NCBI GenBank assembly: GCA_001829395.1
Contig: MIBD01000099.1
Span: 2,282-12,013 of the forward strand
Source of the DNA: Spirochaetes bacterium GWF1_49_6
Lineage (GTDB): Bacteria > Spirochaetota > Brevinematia > Brevinematales > GWF1-51-8
Direction of reading: 5' to 3'
Length of the DNA: 9,732 nucleotides
Part shown: in pieces, positions 1-6,071 of the stretch
Numbering within the stretch: the stretch's first letter is position 1
Layout: every line of letters begins with the position of its first letter
The notes under the pieces: model-generated
What the model saw: only the letters and a program-made list of their open reading frames with translations
What the model was told of the DNA's origin: nothing
The model's database searches: none
Made by a program: the position numbers and the translations under genes

Positions 1-407
1 CCGGAGATGAACGGTACCGCGATGAGGCCGCAGCCCTTCAGCCATTCGAATGTCTCCGCGCGGAGGGAGTCGAACGGTTTGCCGTACACGTCCGCGAAAC
101 GGGTCTTATCGGACGGGAGACTGTCGCCTATCAGCATCGTGTCCGGGTCGCGGCGGCGCATATACGGCTCGAAGTAGTTCACCGATATCCCGTTCCTCAC
201 CTTGCAGACATACGCCTCCTGTACCGTGCGCTTACTGGGGAGATCGTACTCGACGTTGAAGAATCCCTTGGGGCCGGTCTCCGGCACGGATATGTCGAAC
301 AATTCCGACTGATTCTCCGCGAATAGGACGGACTTTGATCCTGTCAGGAGCGCTTCGATTTCCGGGGTCAGGCGTATTCTGGAACTGATTTCCGCGTAGG
401 TTTTCAT
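1..407 (-). CDS. DUF4914-like protein, N-terminal part (runs off the left edge)
   Basis: An open frame on the minus strand begins at ATG 405-407 and stays open to base 1, giving 135 N-terminal residues; the C-terminal part lies outside the window. The start is supported by a GAAGGG ribosome site 8 bases upstream and by a near-consensus promoter further up. Visible blocks are GPKGFFNVEYDLPSKRTVQE near residues 50-70, NYFEPYMRRRDPDTM near 83-97, and ETFEWLKGCGLIAVPFIS at the end of the visible part. From memory this pattern (FNVxYDVP, NYxEPYMRRRDP, ETFEWLK) belongs to the DUF4914 family of roughly 600-650 residue proteins of unknown function, but I could not run a search. The codons are GC-rich like the housekeeping genes, so this looks like a resident gene. 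No signal peptide is visible. Confidence 0.7.
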   Translation of the reverse strand, partial: MKTYAEISSRIRLTPEIEALLTGSKSVLFAENQSELFDISVPETGPKGFFNVEYDLPSKRTVQEAYVCKVRNGISVNYFEPYMRRRDPDTMLIGDSLPSDKTRFADVYGKPFDSLRAETFEWLKGCGLIAVPFIS

Positions 408-446
408 AATTTTACCCTTCGATAAATATTTCGCCGGAGGGGGAGT

Positions 447-467
447 TGGGGTGTACCCCATATATGG
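447..467 (-). promoter_or_regulatory. Paired palindromes in the leader of the DUF4914-like gene
   Basis: Within about 30 bases of the predicted transcription start lie a 5-bp hairpin TGGGG-4-CCCCA (447-460) and a perfect 10-bp palindrome CCATATATGG (458-467) that shares its edge. They could be an operator or an RNA hairpin. The symmetry is directly visible; the regulatory role is inferred. Confidence 0.3.
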
Positions 468-483
468 CGACAGTGTGCACGAT

Positions 484-512
484 ATTATAGCACGGATTAG
501 GGGGCGCGTCAA
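484..512 (-). promoter_or_regulatory. sigma70 promoter of the DUF4914-like gene
   Basis: On the minus strand TTGACG (complement of 507-512) is followed after exactly 17 bases by a perfect TATAAT (complement of 484-489). Transcription would start near 477, leaving a leader of about 70 bases before the ATG at 407. It lies just 30 bases beyond the stop of the upstream HEPN gene, so this gene has its own promoter even though it is co-oriented with the MNT/HEPN pair. Confidence 0.8.
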
Positions 513-542
513 ACGATGGGAAAGGGATTAAAATAAAAAAAG

Positions 543-956
543 TTATTTGAATAAGAAGGAATCTATACGGTTGATAACAAACTCCTTTATTTCATTTGCA
601 ATCAGATAGGCTTCTTTTGCGTCCGCTAAGGAGGGTTGGGGTAATTCCGATGGGTAACGGAATTCTACGGCGTAAGGGGTGAGAATTTCAGCTTTTATTA
701 GCAATTGGTTGAACGAACTATCGATTTCCATACATTTACGGACAAGACCTCCAAGATTATGGGAAAAAGGGTGGTCTTTTTCGTGAAACGTAAGAAACGC
801 TTTAAAATACTTTTCAGCGGCCTGCTGGCAATGAAAGCATAATGTGTCCGAAGGAATCTCTGTTTCAGGAAATGACAGATTGTTTTCAACGTTTTTTAAA
901 TCGTTATCGGCTTTTCGAATCCATCTATATGCCGATTCTTTCAGCTTCCCGTTCAT
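543..956 (-). CDS. HEPN-domain protein (partner of an MNT nucleotidyltransferase)
   Basis: This 137-residue all-helical protein shows the PF05168-type HEPN signature: an amino-terminal W-x-x-KADNDL segment (residues 12-20), the CFHCQQAAEKYFKAFL helix (40-55), a conserved SHNLGGL (65-71) and FRYP (99-102). It is the second gene of a two-gene operon; its ATG lies inside the preceding MNT gene (32-bp overlap) behind a strong AGAAGGAAAG site, so translation is probably coupled. MNT/HEPN pairs are established toxin-antitoxin modules, HEPN usually being the RNase toxin. Here no R-x4-6-H motif is present anywhere in the protein, so it is not a canonical HepT with the RX4HXY motif; RNase activity cannot be assumed. 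Base composition is more AT-rich than the DUF4914-like and prfA genes beside it, suggesting acquisition. Confidence 0.85.
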   Translation of the reverse strand: MNGKLKESAYRWIRKADNDLKNVENNLSFPETEIPSDTLCFHCQQAAEKYFKAFLTFHEKDHPFSHNLGGLVRKCMEIDSSFNQLLIKAEILTPYAVEFRYPSELPQPSLADAKEAYLIANEIKEFVINRIDSFLFK

Positions 957-1266
957 AAATTATCTTTCCTTCTTTGATAGCTCTGGATATGAATGATGAA
1001 GAAAGTTCAGCGGATTTCCGAACCTCGGAATTTGTATAAAACAGGATATCTTTTTCTATCATAACTTCCGAGAGCGCGACACGCACTTCCAATCCCCTTT
1101 TATAGTGAGGGATATTTTTTTCCCTGTCGGAAATAACCAAAATATCAATATCGCTGTTTACATCCTGCTCGCCGCGCGCGTAAGACCCGAATATGACAAT
1201 CTTTTCCGGCTGGTATAAACGAACGATAATATCCTTAATATGCTCGATTTCCGTTATAGGAATCAT
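925..1266 (-). CDS. Minimal nucleotidyltransferase (MNT, NTP_transf_2), antitoxin partner of HEPN
   Basis: This 113-residue protein has the complete small nucleotidyltransferase core: FGSYARGE (residues 26-33) with the G27-S28 pair, D39-x-D41 in NSDIDILV, and a third acidic position D73 in the strand KDILFY. It starts at ATG 1264-1266 with AGGTAA about 8 bases upstream and a good promoter 33 bases upstream. Its end overlaps the HEPN start by 32 bp. In the characterised MntA/HepT pair the MNT protein neutralises the HEPN toxin by adding AMP to a tyrosine. That chemistry is plausible here because the catalytic acids are intact, but the usual target motif is missing in the partner. The pair sits between a resident gene and prfA. 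Confidence 0.88.
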   Translation of the reverse strand: MIPITEIEHIKDIIVRLYQPEKIVIFGSYARGEQDVNSDIDILVISDREKNIPHYKRGLEVRVALSEVMIEKDILFYTNSEVRKSAELSSSFISRAIKEGKIIYEREAERIGI

Positions 1267-1298
1267 TTTTATTATTACCTGCCTGTTACGTTATTAAT

Positions 1299-1327
1299 AC
1301 TTTACAACGATTTATGCGGGTTGTCAA
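1299..1327 (-). promoter_or_regulatory. sigma70 promoter of the MNT-HEPN operon
   Basis: On the minus strand a perfect TTGACA (complement of 1322-1327) is followed after 17 bases by TAAAGT (complement of 1299-1304, four of six matches to TATAAT). Predicted transcription begins near 1292, giving a short leader of about 26 bases before the MNT start codon. Confidence 0.65.
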
Positions 1328-1341
1328 AATATTCGCGTAGT

Positions 1342-1364
1342 TCAGCCTGAAATCGGGATTAGCC
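1342..1364 (+). repeat. 23-bp direct repeat, copy 1 (interrupted)
   Basis: This copy begins TCAGCCTGAAATCG and ends GATTAGCC, identical to 1508-1530. The matching sequence continues after a 21-base interruption (1365-1385) that is bracketed by AGCC on both sides: AGCCGTACGCA reappears at 1386-1396. In copy 2 the same AGCCGTACGCA is continuous with the repeat. Confidence 0.85.
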
Positions 1365-1507
1365 TCCTCTTTCCAGCCGGAGACAAGCCGTACGCATTGC
1401 GAACTACCCATAGATACCTACAATCTCTTTAGCTTCGGATAAAAGGTCGCCTTACCGGGTGGGTTTGGTGAAAACTTTCATCACGGGTGAACGACATCTA
1501 AGACAGA

Positions 1508-1530
1508 TCAGCCTGAAATCGGGATTAGCC
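1508..1530 (+). repeat. 23-bp direct repeat, copy 2 (uninterrupted)
   Basis: This is identical to 1342-1364 and runs on without a break into GTACGCA (1531-1537), so the contiguous repeated unit is about 30 bp. It lies directly upstream of the prfA -35 element (1543). Confidence 0.85.
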
Positions 1531-1542
1531 GTACGCAGTACC

Positions 1543-1571
1543 TTCACTTTTAAATCATTCCATGTTATAAT
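1543..1571 (+). promoter_or_regulatory. prfA-prmC promoter
   Basis: TTCACT at 1543-1548, a 17-base spacer, and a perfect TATAAT at 1566-1571 lie just upstream of the prfA ribosome site. The predicted start near 1578 gives a leader of about 20 bases. Confidence 0.65.
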
Positions 1572-1585
1572 ATTCCACTGATTAT

Positions 1586-1591
1586 AGGAGG
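1586..1591 (+). promoter_or_regulatory. Shine-Dalgarno site that fixes the prfA start
   Basis: A perfect AGGAGG lies 1 base before the ATG at 1593 but 7 bases before the in-frame ATG at 1599. Only the second spacing is workable, so 1599 is preferred and the protein starts MHPKALEV. Confidence 0.75.
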
Positions 1592-1598
1592 CATGAGT

Positions 1599-2660
1599 AT
1601 GCACCCCAAGGCTCTCGAAGTGATGAAAAAATATACCACCCTGACCGACTCGTTGTCCCATAAAGACCCCGGCTCGCAGGAATATATCAAGACCGCGAAG
1701 GAACGCGCCGAACTCGAACCATTCGTCGATAAGTACAATCTGGTGGCGGGAGTCGAGAAGGAGATCGAGGATAACGACGCGCTGATGCGCGGCGACAGCG
1801 ATCCGGAGATCCGGGATATGGCGAAAGCCGAACTGGATAACCTCTATCAGCGGAAAGAACAACTCGAACAGGAAGTCCTCGCGATGCTTCTGCCGAAAGA
1901 CGAGAGGAAATCCCGTAATATTATTGTTGAAATCCGCGCGGGGGCGGGCGGGGACGAAGCCGCGATATTCGCCGGCGACCTTTTCCGCATGTATACCCGT
2001 TACGCTGAAATCAAGCGATGGAAGTACGAGATCATCGACTTCAACGAGATCGGCCTCGGCGGATATAAGGAAATAGTCTTCTCCATGAAGGGGAAGGACT
2101 TATACGGGTACATGAAGTACGAGAGCGGGGTGCACCGCGTCCAGCGGGTGCCGTTGACCGAGGCGGGCGGACGACTGCATACCTCCACCGCGTCGGTGGC
2201 GGTGATGCCCGAGGCGAAGGAAGTGGACGTGCAGATCGACGATAAGGACCTGCGTATCGACGTGTACCGCGCGAGCGGCGCGGGCGGCCAGCATGTCAAC
2301 AAGACCGACTCCGCGGTGCGTATCACCCACCTTCCCACTATGGTGGTGGTGACCTGTCAGGACGAGCGTTCCCAGCTCCAGAACCGCGACCGCGCGATGC
2401 AGGTTCTGCGCGCGAAACTTTACGATATGGAAGTCCAGAAAAAGATCAGCGAAGAGACTGAGACGCGCCGTTCCATGATCGGATCGCAGGAGCGCGCGGA
2501 GAAAATCCGCACCTATAACTATCCCCAGAACCGCATCACCGACCACCGGATCAATCTCACCCTCTATAAGCTCGATATCATTATGAACGGCGACCTGGAC
2601 GAGCTGATTAACGCGCTTATCCTCGACGAGCAGCAGTCCATGCTGAAAACCCTGGATTAG
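1599..2660 (+). CDS. prfA: Peptide chain release factor 1
   Basis: Release factor 1 recognises UAA and UAG in the ribosomal A site and triggers hydrolysis of peptidyl-tRNA. The protein is 353 residues from the preferred start, normal for the family (about 355-360). The catalytic loop GAGGQHVNKTDSAVRITH is present with G229-G230-Q231, and the stop-codon-reading tripeptide is P185-L186-T187, matching the RF1 pattern PxT rather than the RF2 pattern SPF; the usual RF1 residue in the middle is alanine or valine. The stretch AGAGGDEAAIFAGDLFRMY (near residues 111-129) is also typical. It is followed after a single base by prmC, whose product methylates Q231. An older ATG at 1593 is in frame but lies too close to the ribosome site. 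Confidence 0.97.
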   Translation: MHPKALEVMKKYTTLTDSLSHKDPGSQEYIKTAKERAELEPFVDKYNLVAGVEKEIEDNDALMRGDSDPEIRDMAKAELDNLYQRKEQLEQEVLAMLLPKDERKSRNIIVEIRAGAGGDEAAIFAGDLFRMYTRYAEIKRWKYEIIDFNEIGLGGYKEIVFSMKGKDLYGYMKYESGVHRVQRVPLTEAGGRLHTSTASVAVMPEAKEVDVQIDDKDLRIDVYRASGAGGQHVNKTDSAVRITHLPTMVVVTCQDERSQLQNRDRAMQVLRAKLYDMEVQKKISEETETRRSMIGSQERAEKIRTYNYPQNRITDHRINLTLYKLDIIMNGDLDELINALILDEQQSMLKTLD

Positions 2661-2661
2661 C

Positions 2662-3513
2662 ATGACGGTCGGAGAAATATACGAGTACGCGTCGGGGGAA
2701 TTCGAACGCGCGGGAATACCGACCCCAAAGACCGACGCGGGACTCCTGATCGCGCACGGGCTGGGTCTCGAGCGTATCGATATATTTCTCAGGAAGGACG
2801 AAAAGATTGGGATATTCCGTAAGTCCCGGATTATGAAGATGATCCGGCGTCGTCTCGCTTTCGAACCGGCCGCATATATAATCGGATACCGCTATTTCTA
2901 TCTCGATAAATTCAAAGTCGACCCCTCCGTACTGATTCCCCGCTGCGACACGGAGCATATTATCTATACCGCCGAGACCCTCGGTAAGGAACGCGGGGGA
3001 TTTCACCGAATCCTCGATATCGGCGCGGGAAGCGGGGCGATCACCGTATCGCTCGCGAAACTTTTCCCCGACGCCGCGGTTATCGGCATCGATTTGTTCA
3101 CCGAGACCGCCGAACGGAACGTCAAGACGCTCGGCGCGTCCAACGCATATATCCTGCGTCAGGACGTGATGGAGCTTGAACCGTCGCCCGGGACGAAGTT
3201 CGACCTGATCGCGTCGAACCCGCCTTACCTGTCCGACGAGGATATGCTGAAACTTTCCCCGGAGGTACGGGACTACGAACCCTACGACGCACTTTACGGT
3301 GGGCCGGATGGGATGGATTTTTACCGGCGTATCGCGGATATCGCTGGCGGGCTTCTTACGGATAACGGGATACTCCTGCTGGAGACCGACTTCAAATGGA
3401 AGCAGGTGTCGGGGATATTCGCCGCGAAGGGCTTTTTCGTCCAGCTGCCGATCAAGGATTATAATCATTTCGAGCGGGTGTTGGTCGTCAGAAAAACTCT
3501 GCCCGAATCTTGA
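2662..3513 (+). CDS. prmC: Release factor glutamine N5-methyltransferase
   Basis: PrmC (HemK) uses S-adenosylmethionine to methylate the glutamine of the GGQ motif of release factors. The 283-residue length is typical. The N-terminal helical substrate-binding domain (about 1-80) is followed by the linker YIIGYRYFYLDKFKVDPSVL and IPRCDTE, where most homologues have PRPDTE; the SAM-binding loop is ILDIGAGSGAI and the catalytic signature is SNPPYL. The gene starts one base after the prfA stop with only a weak ribosome site, so translational coupling to prfA is likely, matching the functional pairing. A long antisense frame covers the gene but has no family features. Confidence 0.96.
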   Translation: MTVGEIYEYASGEFERAGIPTPKTDAGLLIAHGLGLERIDIFLRKDEKIGIFRKSRIMKMIRRRLAFEPAAYIIGYRYFYLDKFKVDPSVLIPRCDTEHIIYTAETLGKERGGFHRILDIGAGSGAITVSLAKLFPDAAVIGIDLFTETAERNVKTLGASNAYILRQDVMELEPSPGTKFDLIASNPPYLSDEDMLKLSPEVRDYEPYDALYGGPDGMDFYRRIADIAGGLLTDNGILLLETDFKWKQVSGIFAAKGFFVQLPIKDYNHFERVLVVRKTLPES

Positions 3514-3557
3514 AATATAACCCGTTTTCCTTTAACTTATTGTCGCTTATAAACGGC

Positions 3558-3592
3558 GCCGGTTTTTTGAAAGATATACATTACGTACCGGC
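3558..3592 (+). terminator. Weak candidate terminator after prmC
   Basis: GCCGGT (3558-3563) and ACCGGC (3587-3592) form a 6-bp inverted repeat with a long 23-base loop, followed by TTGATTTT. The loop is long and the T-run poor, so this is only a possibility; no better terminator lies between prmC and the transglycosylase. Confidence 0.2.
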
Positions 3593-3615
3593 TTGATTTT
3601 CTGATACTTGTCACT

Positions 3616-3643
3616 TTGAACTTGATACTTTTTTACTTATTAT
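3616..3643 (+). promoter_or_regulatory. Weak candidate promoter for the transglycosylase
   Basis: TTGAAC (3616-3621), 16 bases, then TATTAT (3638-3643). The octamer TGATACTT occurs twice around it (3602-3609 and 3624-3631). The implied start would fall almost on the ribosome site, leaving next to no leader, so confidence is low. Confidence 0.25.
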
Positions 3644-3650
3644 GGGGAGG
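3644..3650 (+). promoter_or_regulatory. Shine-Dalgarno site supporting a TTG start
   Basis: GGGGAGG lies five bases before TTG 3656. The ATG at 3651 is out of frame and reads only ATG-GAT-TGA, so TTG is the functional start; the next in-frame ATG (3692) lies downstream, at the edge of the membrane segment. Confidence 0.65.
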
Positions 3651-3655
3651 ATGGA

Positions 3656-5950
3656 TTGAAGCAATTAGGGAAGGGACTGAATAATTTTTGGATGAAGGCG
3701 GGAGTGTTCTCCGCGATAGCCGCGTTGCTGGTGATAACCGGGATTTGCACCCTGTCCGGCGAGAACGCGGCGCAGAAGGCGGTCGACCCGAAGGCGCTCG
3801 GTTTTTACTCGGAGGGACTCTACCGTCATAGCTACGAGGAAATTTCGAAGATGAGCGCGCCGTCAGCGGCGGATTATTACCTTGCCGCGCGGAGTTTGCA
3901 GGAACTGAAAAAACTTGCCGACGCGGTGAAATATTTTCGTAAGATCGACGTCAAAGCGCTCGGGGAATGCAAGGACGGCAAGTTCCTGACGGAGAACTAC
4001 GAGTACTATTTCCCGAAAGCCCTGATCGACTCTCCCGAAACCTATACCGATTCTCTCGATATCGTGTCCAATATCCTGATCGGTATGAACCCCAAGTCGA
4101 TGTTCTACGAGGATGTGGGCGAAATCTACCTGTTTTTCCTGTGGAAAAACCAGAAATATACGACCCTGACGAATAATAAGCTCCTGAAACTCTCTAACGC
4201 CAATCCGTTCATCCCGCTCGCGCAGGTGATGCTGGGGGATAAGAAGAAGATCGACGCGGCGTTGAACCGCTATTACGATATCCCGAATAAAGGCGTCTAT
4301 AAGACCATACTCGACAAGCTGACGCCCGAGGACCTTCCTACCCTGTGGAGCCTCAAACGTACCTATACGATCGCGCTCGACCTGCAGCTGAACGGCTTCG
4401 CGTCGAAACTGCTCGAACGGATATTCCAGCTTGAGAAGGACAAGGATTACTACGAACGCAACAAATGCATCCTGCTGATACGCGCCGGGGAGAAGCAGAA
4501 GGCTATCGACGGGTTGAAGAAGCATATTCAGTCCGGCAAGGCCTCCATCGCGTCGTTCTCGTTCCTCCTGCGTAACCTGAAGAAGAAGGGGACATGGAAG
4601 GACGCCTACGATGTGGTCAAGCTCGCGGAGGCCAAGTATCCCGGCGAGTTCACCGACAGCTTCGTGACTATCCTGAAGAATCTCGGGTACGCCGACGAGC
4701 TTTCCGAATGGCTCCTCAAACATATCAATAATTTCGATCTGGTCGATAAATACGGCGCGGTTACTGTTCAGACTCTCCTCCGTAAGGATGAGAAGAAGGC
4801 GCGCGAACTGATGGATAAAATGCTGGCTAAGGTGAACGATTACAGCGTGCTTCTCGTGTCGGCGCTGCTGTACCATGAACGCGGCGAACTCGATAAGGCG
4901 TATCCGCAGTTCCTCAAGGTCATGCTCTATTACCCGTTCACCTACGAATGGGTGGTCGCGATGCGTTACGAACCGGTCCTGCGGGAAAAATATCCCGAGG
5001 TGTTCGATAAAATACTTGCCGAATGGATGAAATGGGCGAAGTCGCAGTCGCTAAAAAAGATGCTGCAGGTCTATCTCGGTTTCGCCGAGGCCGACCCGAT
5101 TGTATTCGAGAAGAAGATCGGGATGAAAAATATCGAGAAGCAGTTGACAAGCTACCGGACGTCGATGAAGGGCATCCTGAAGGCGTCGAAGGAAATCCCG
5201 GAGGTCGCGCAGGCGATGACGCTCGCCGACAAGGGGTGGAACCTCGAACTATTCAAGTATGTCGAGAACGCGCTGGATAAGGCTTGCCGGAACGCGAAGG
5301 ACGGCAAACTCGACGAAGAACTGAAATGGAAATATACCTATCATTATAAGGAAGTTTACCGCGCGTTGAAGCTCTGGGGCAACGTAGTCAGCCGTTTCAA
5401 TACTTGGTCGTTCAGCCTGATCGGCGGGCGGATGTACCATCCCGTCCTGCCGAAGGAGAGCTTCCAAGACCTGTACCCGCTGATGGAGTTCGGCATGATC
5501 GTGAAGACGGTCGGCGATACGAACCGCACCCTTTGGATGCTCTCGTCGTTCCGCGAGGAAAGCCATTTCCGTAAGCTGGTGACCTCATGGGTAGGCGCGG
5601 TCGGGTACGCGCAGGTGATGCCGTATACCGCGGAGGGGCTGAAAAAGAATATGAAGGAGCCGTACCTCGAACTCCGCGACTTCGAGGACAATATCCGCAT
5701 GGGGATGCAGTTGTTCAATTATCTGTTCAAGCTCTATGGGGATAATTACGCGTTCGCGCTGGGGGCGTATAATGCGGGCGAGGGCGCGGTGAACAAGTGG
5801 AAGGCGGATGTCGCGTACAAGAACGAGCTGTGGATCGAGTGCATCCTGTACGACGAGACCCGGAATTATGTGAAACGCATCATGCTGACGCGGTACTATT
5901 ACAGTATGTTGTACGGCTTCCCTAAATTTAAGTACGTGAGCTTCCATTAG
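3656..5950 (+). CDS. Membrane-anchored soluble-type lytic transglycosylase (Slt70-like, GH23)
   Basis: This 764-residue protein is predicted to cleave the glycan strands of peptidoglycan in the periplasm, forming 1,6-anhydro-muramoyl ends. A hydrophobic segment at about residues 15-33 (FSAIAALLVITGIC) is a signal anchor or signal peptide; C31 is not in a standard lipobox. Residues about 50-600 are helical, with TPR-like pairs as in the Slt70 superhelix. The C-terminal SLT domain (about 620-745) shows REESHF with catalytic E635, then VGAVGYAQVMPYTA, DNIRMGMQLFNYL and ALGAYNAGEGAVNKW, the standard order of GH23 motifs. The start codon is TTG behind GGGGAGG. The last codons, encoding PKFKYVSFH, and the stop are duplicated 1.57 kb downstream across a restriction-modification cassette, so the 3' end is an apparent integration site. 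Confidence 0.93.
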   Translation: MKQLGKGLNNFWMKAGVFSAIAALLVITGICTLSGENAAQKAVDPKALGFYSEGLYRHSYEEISKMSAPSAADYYLAARSLQELKKLADAVKYFRKIDVKALGECKDGKFLTENYEYYFPKALIDSPETYTDSLDIVSNILIGMNPKSMFYEDVGEIYLFFLWKNQKYTTLTNNKLLKLSNANPFIPLAQVMLGDKKKIDAALNRYYDIPNKGVYKTILDKLTPEDLPTLWSLKRTYTIALDLQLNGFASKLLERIFQLEKDKDYYERNKCILLIRAGEKQKAIDGLKKHIQSGKASIASFSFLLRNLKKKGTWKDAYDVVKLAEAKYPGEFTDSFVTILKNLGYADELSEWLLKHINNFDLVDKYGAVTVQTLLRKDEKKARELMDKMLAKVNDYSVLLVSALLYHERGELDKAYPQFLKVMLYYPFTYEWVVAMRYEPVLREKYPEVFDKILAEWMKWAKSQSLKKMLQVYLGFAEADPIVFEKKIGMKNIEKQLTSYRTSMKGILKASKEIPEVAQAMTLADKGWNLELFKYVENALDKACRNAKDGKLDEELKWKYTYHYKEVYRALKLWGNVVSRFNTWSFSLIGGRMYHPVLPKESFQDLYPLMEFGMIVKTVGDTNRTLWMLSSFREESHFRKLVTSWVGAVGYAQVMPYTAEGLKKNMKEPYLELRDFEDNIRMGMQLFNYLFKLYGDNYAFALGAYNAGEGAVNKWKADVAYKNELWIECILYDETRNYVKRIMLTRYYYSMLYGFPKFKYVSFH

Positions 5951-5966
5951 GGGAAGTTGACAGTTT
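5932..5966 (+). repeat. 35-bp direct repeat, left copy: putative attL at the transglycosylase 3' end
   Basis: This is identical over 35 bp to 7498-7532. It contains the last five codons and TAG stop of the transglycosylase plus 16 downstream bases. Within it, GTGAGCTTCC (5936-5945) and GGAAGTTGAC (5952-5961) are inverted arms matching at 8 of 10 positions around the 6-bp spacer ATTAGG, centred on the repeat. This is the geometry of tyrosine-recombinase core sites. The right arm overlaps a TTGACA hexamer. Confidence 0.8.
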
Positions 5967-5985
5967 ATAGCTCAGGGAGTAATAT
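5957..5985 (+). promoter_or_regulatory. Promoter of the restriction-modification genes, -35 inside the repeat
   Basis: A perfect TTGACA (5957-5962) inside the repeat is followed after 17 bases by TAATAT (5980-5985, four of six) in cassette-specific DNA. Transcription would start near 5992, 80 bases before the methyltransferase. Confidence 0.5.
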
Positions 5986-6071
5986 ATTTAGCAGAAGTAA
6001 TTTTATAAAGGCATATTGTCATTTGTAATTACTTATATTCTTGTAGAAGAGAATTATTAGAAGGAATAAAA

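Larger units (their letters stand above)
1267..1598. other. Gene-free divergent spacer between the MNT-HEPN operon and prfA
   Basis: No credible coding region lies in these 332 bases; the minus-strand frame crossing it is a shadow of prfA. It holds the MNT promoter at its left end, the prfA promoter and ribosome site at its right end, and two exact copies of a 23-bp sequence (1342-1364 and 1508-1530). Small imperfect dyads occur near 1470-1488. I see no tRNA, rRNA, riboswitch or terminator I can name. Confidence 0.6.

Noticed and set aside
1452..1862. Minus-strand frame spanning the prfA start and the 23-bp repeat
   Set aside because: It overlaps the prfA coding start and has no start context; only its tail is intergenic, so it is not a gene.
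2617..3468. 283-codon minus-strand frame opposite prmC
   Set aside because: It has no recognisable family motifs, no ribosome site, and is the antisense shadow of a gene with all PrmC motifs.
3555..3562. GGCGCCGG-rich self-complementary stretch as a prmC terminator
   Set aside because: The dyad has no loop and the flanking A and T runs do not pair in register, so it is not a usable hairpin.
3863..4876. 337-codon minus-strand frame within the transglycosylase
   Set aside because: This is an antisense shadow caused by GC-rich third positions; the composition is rich in H, R, V and L and resembles no family.
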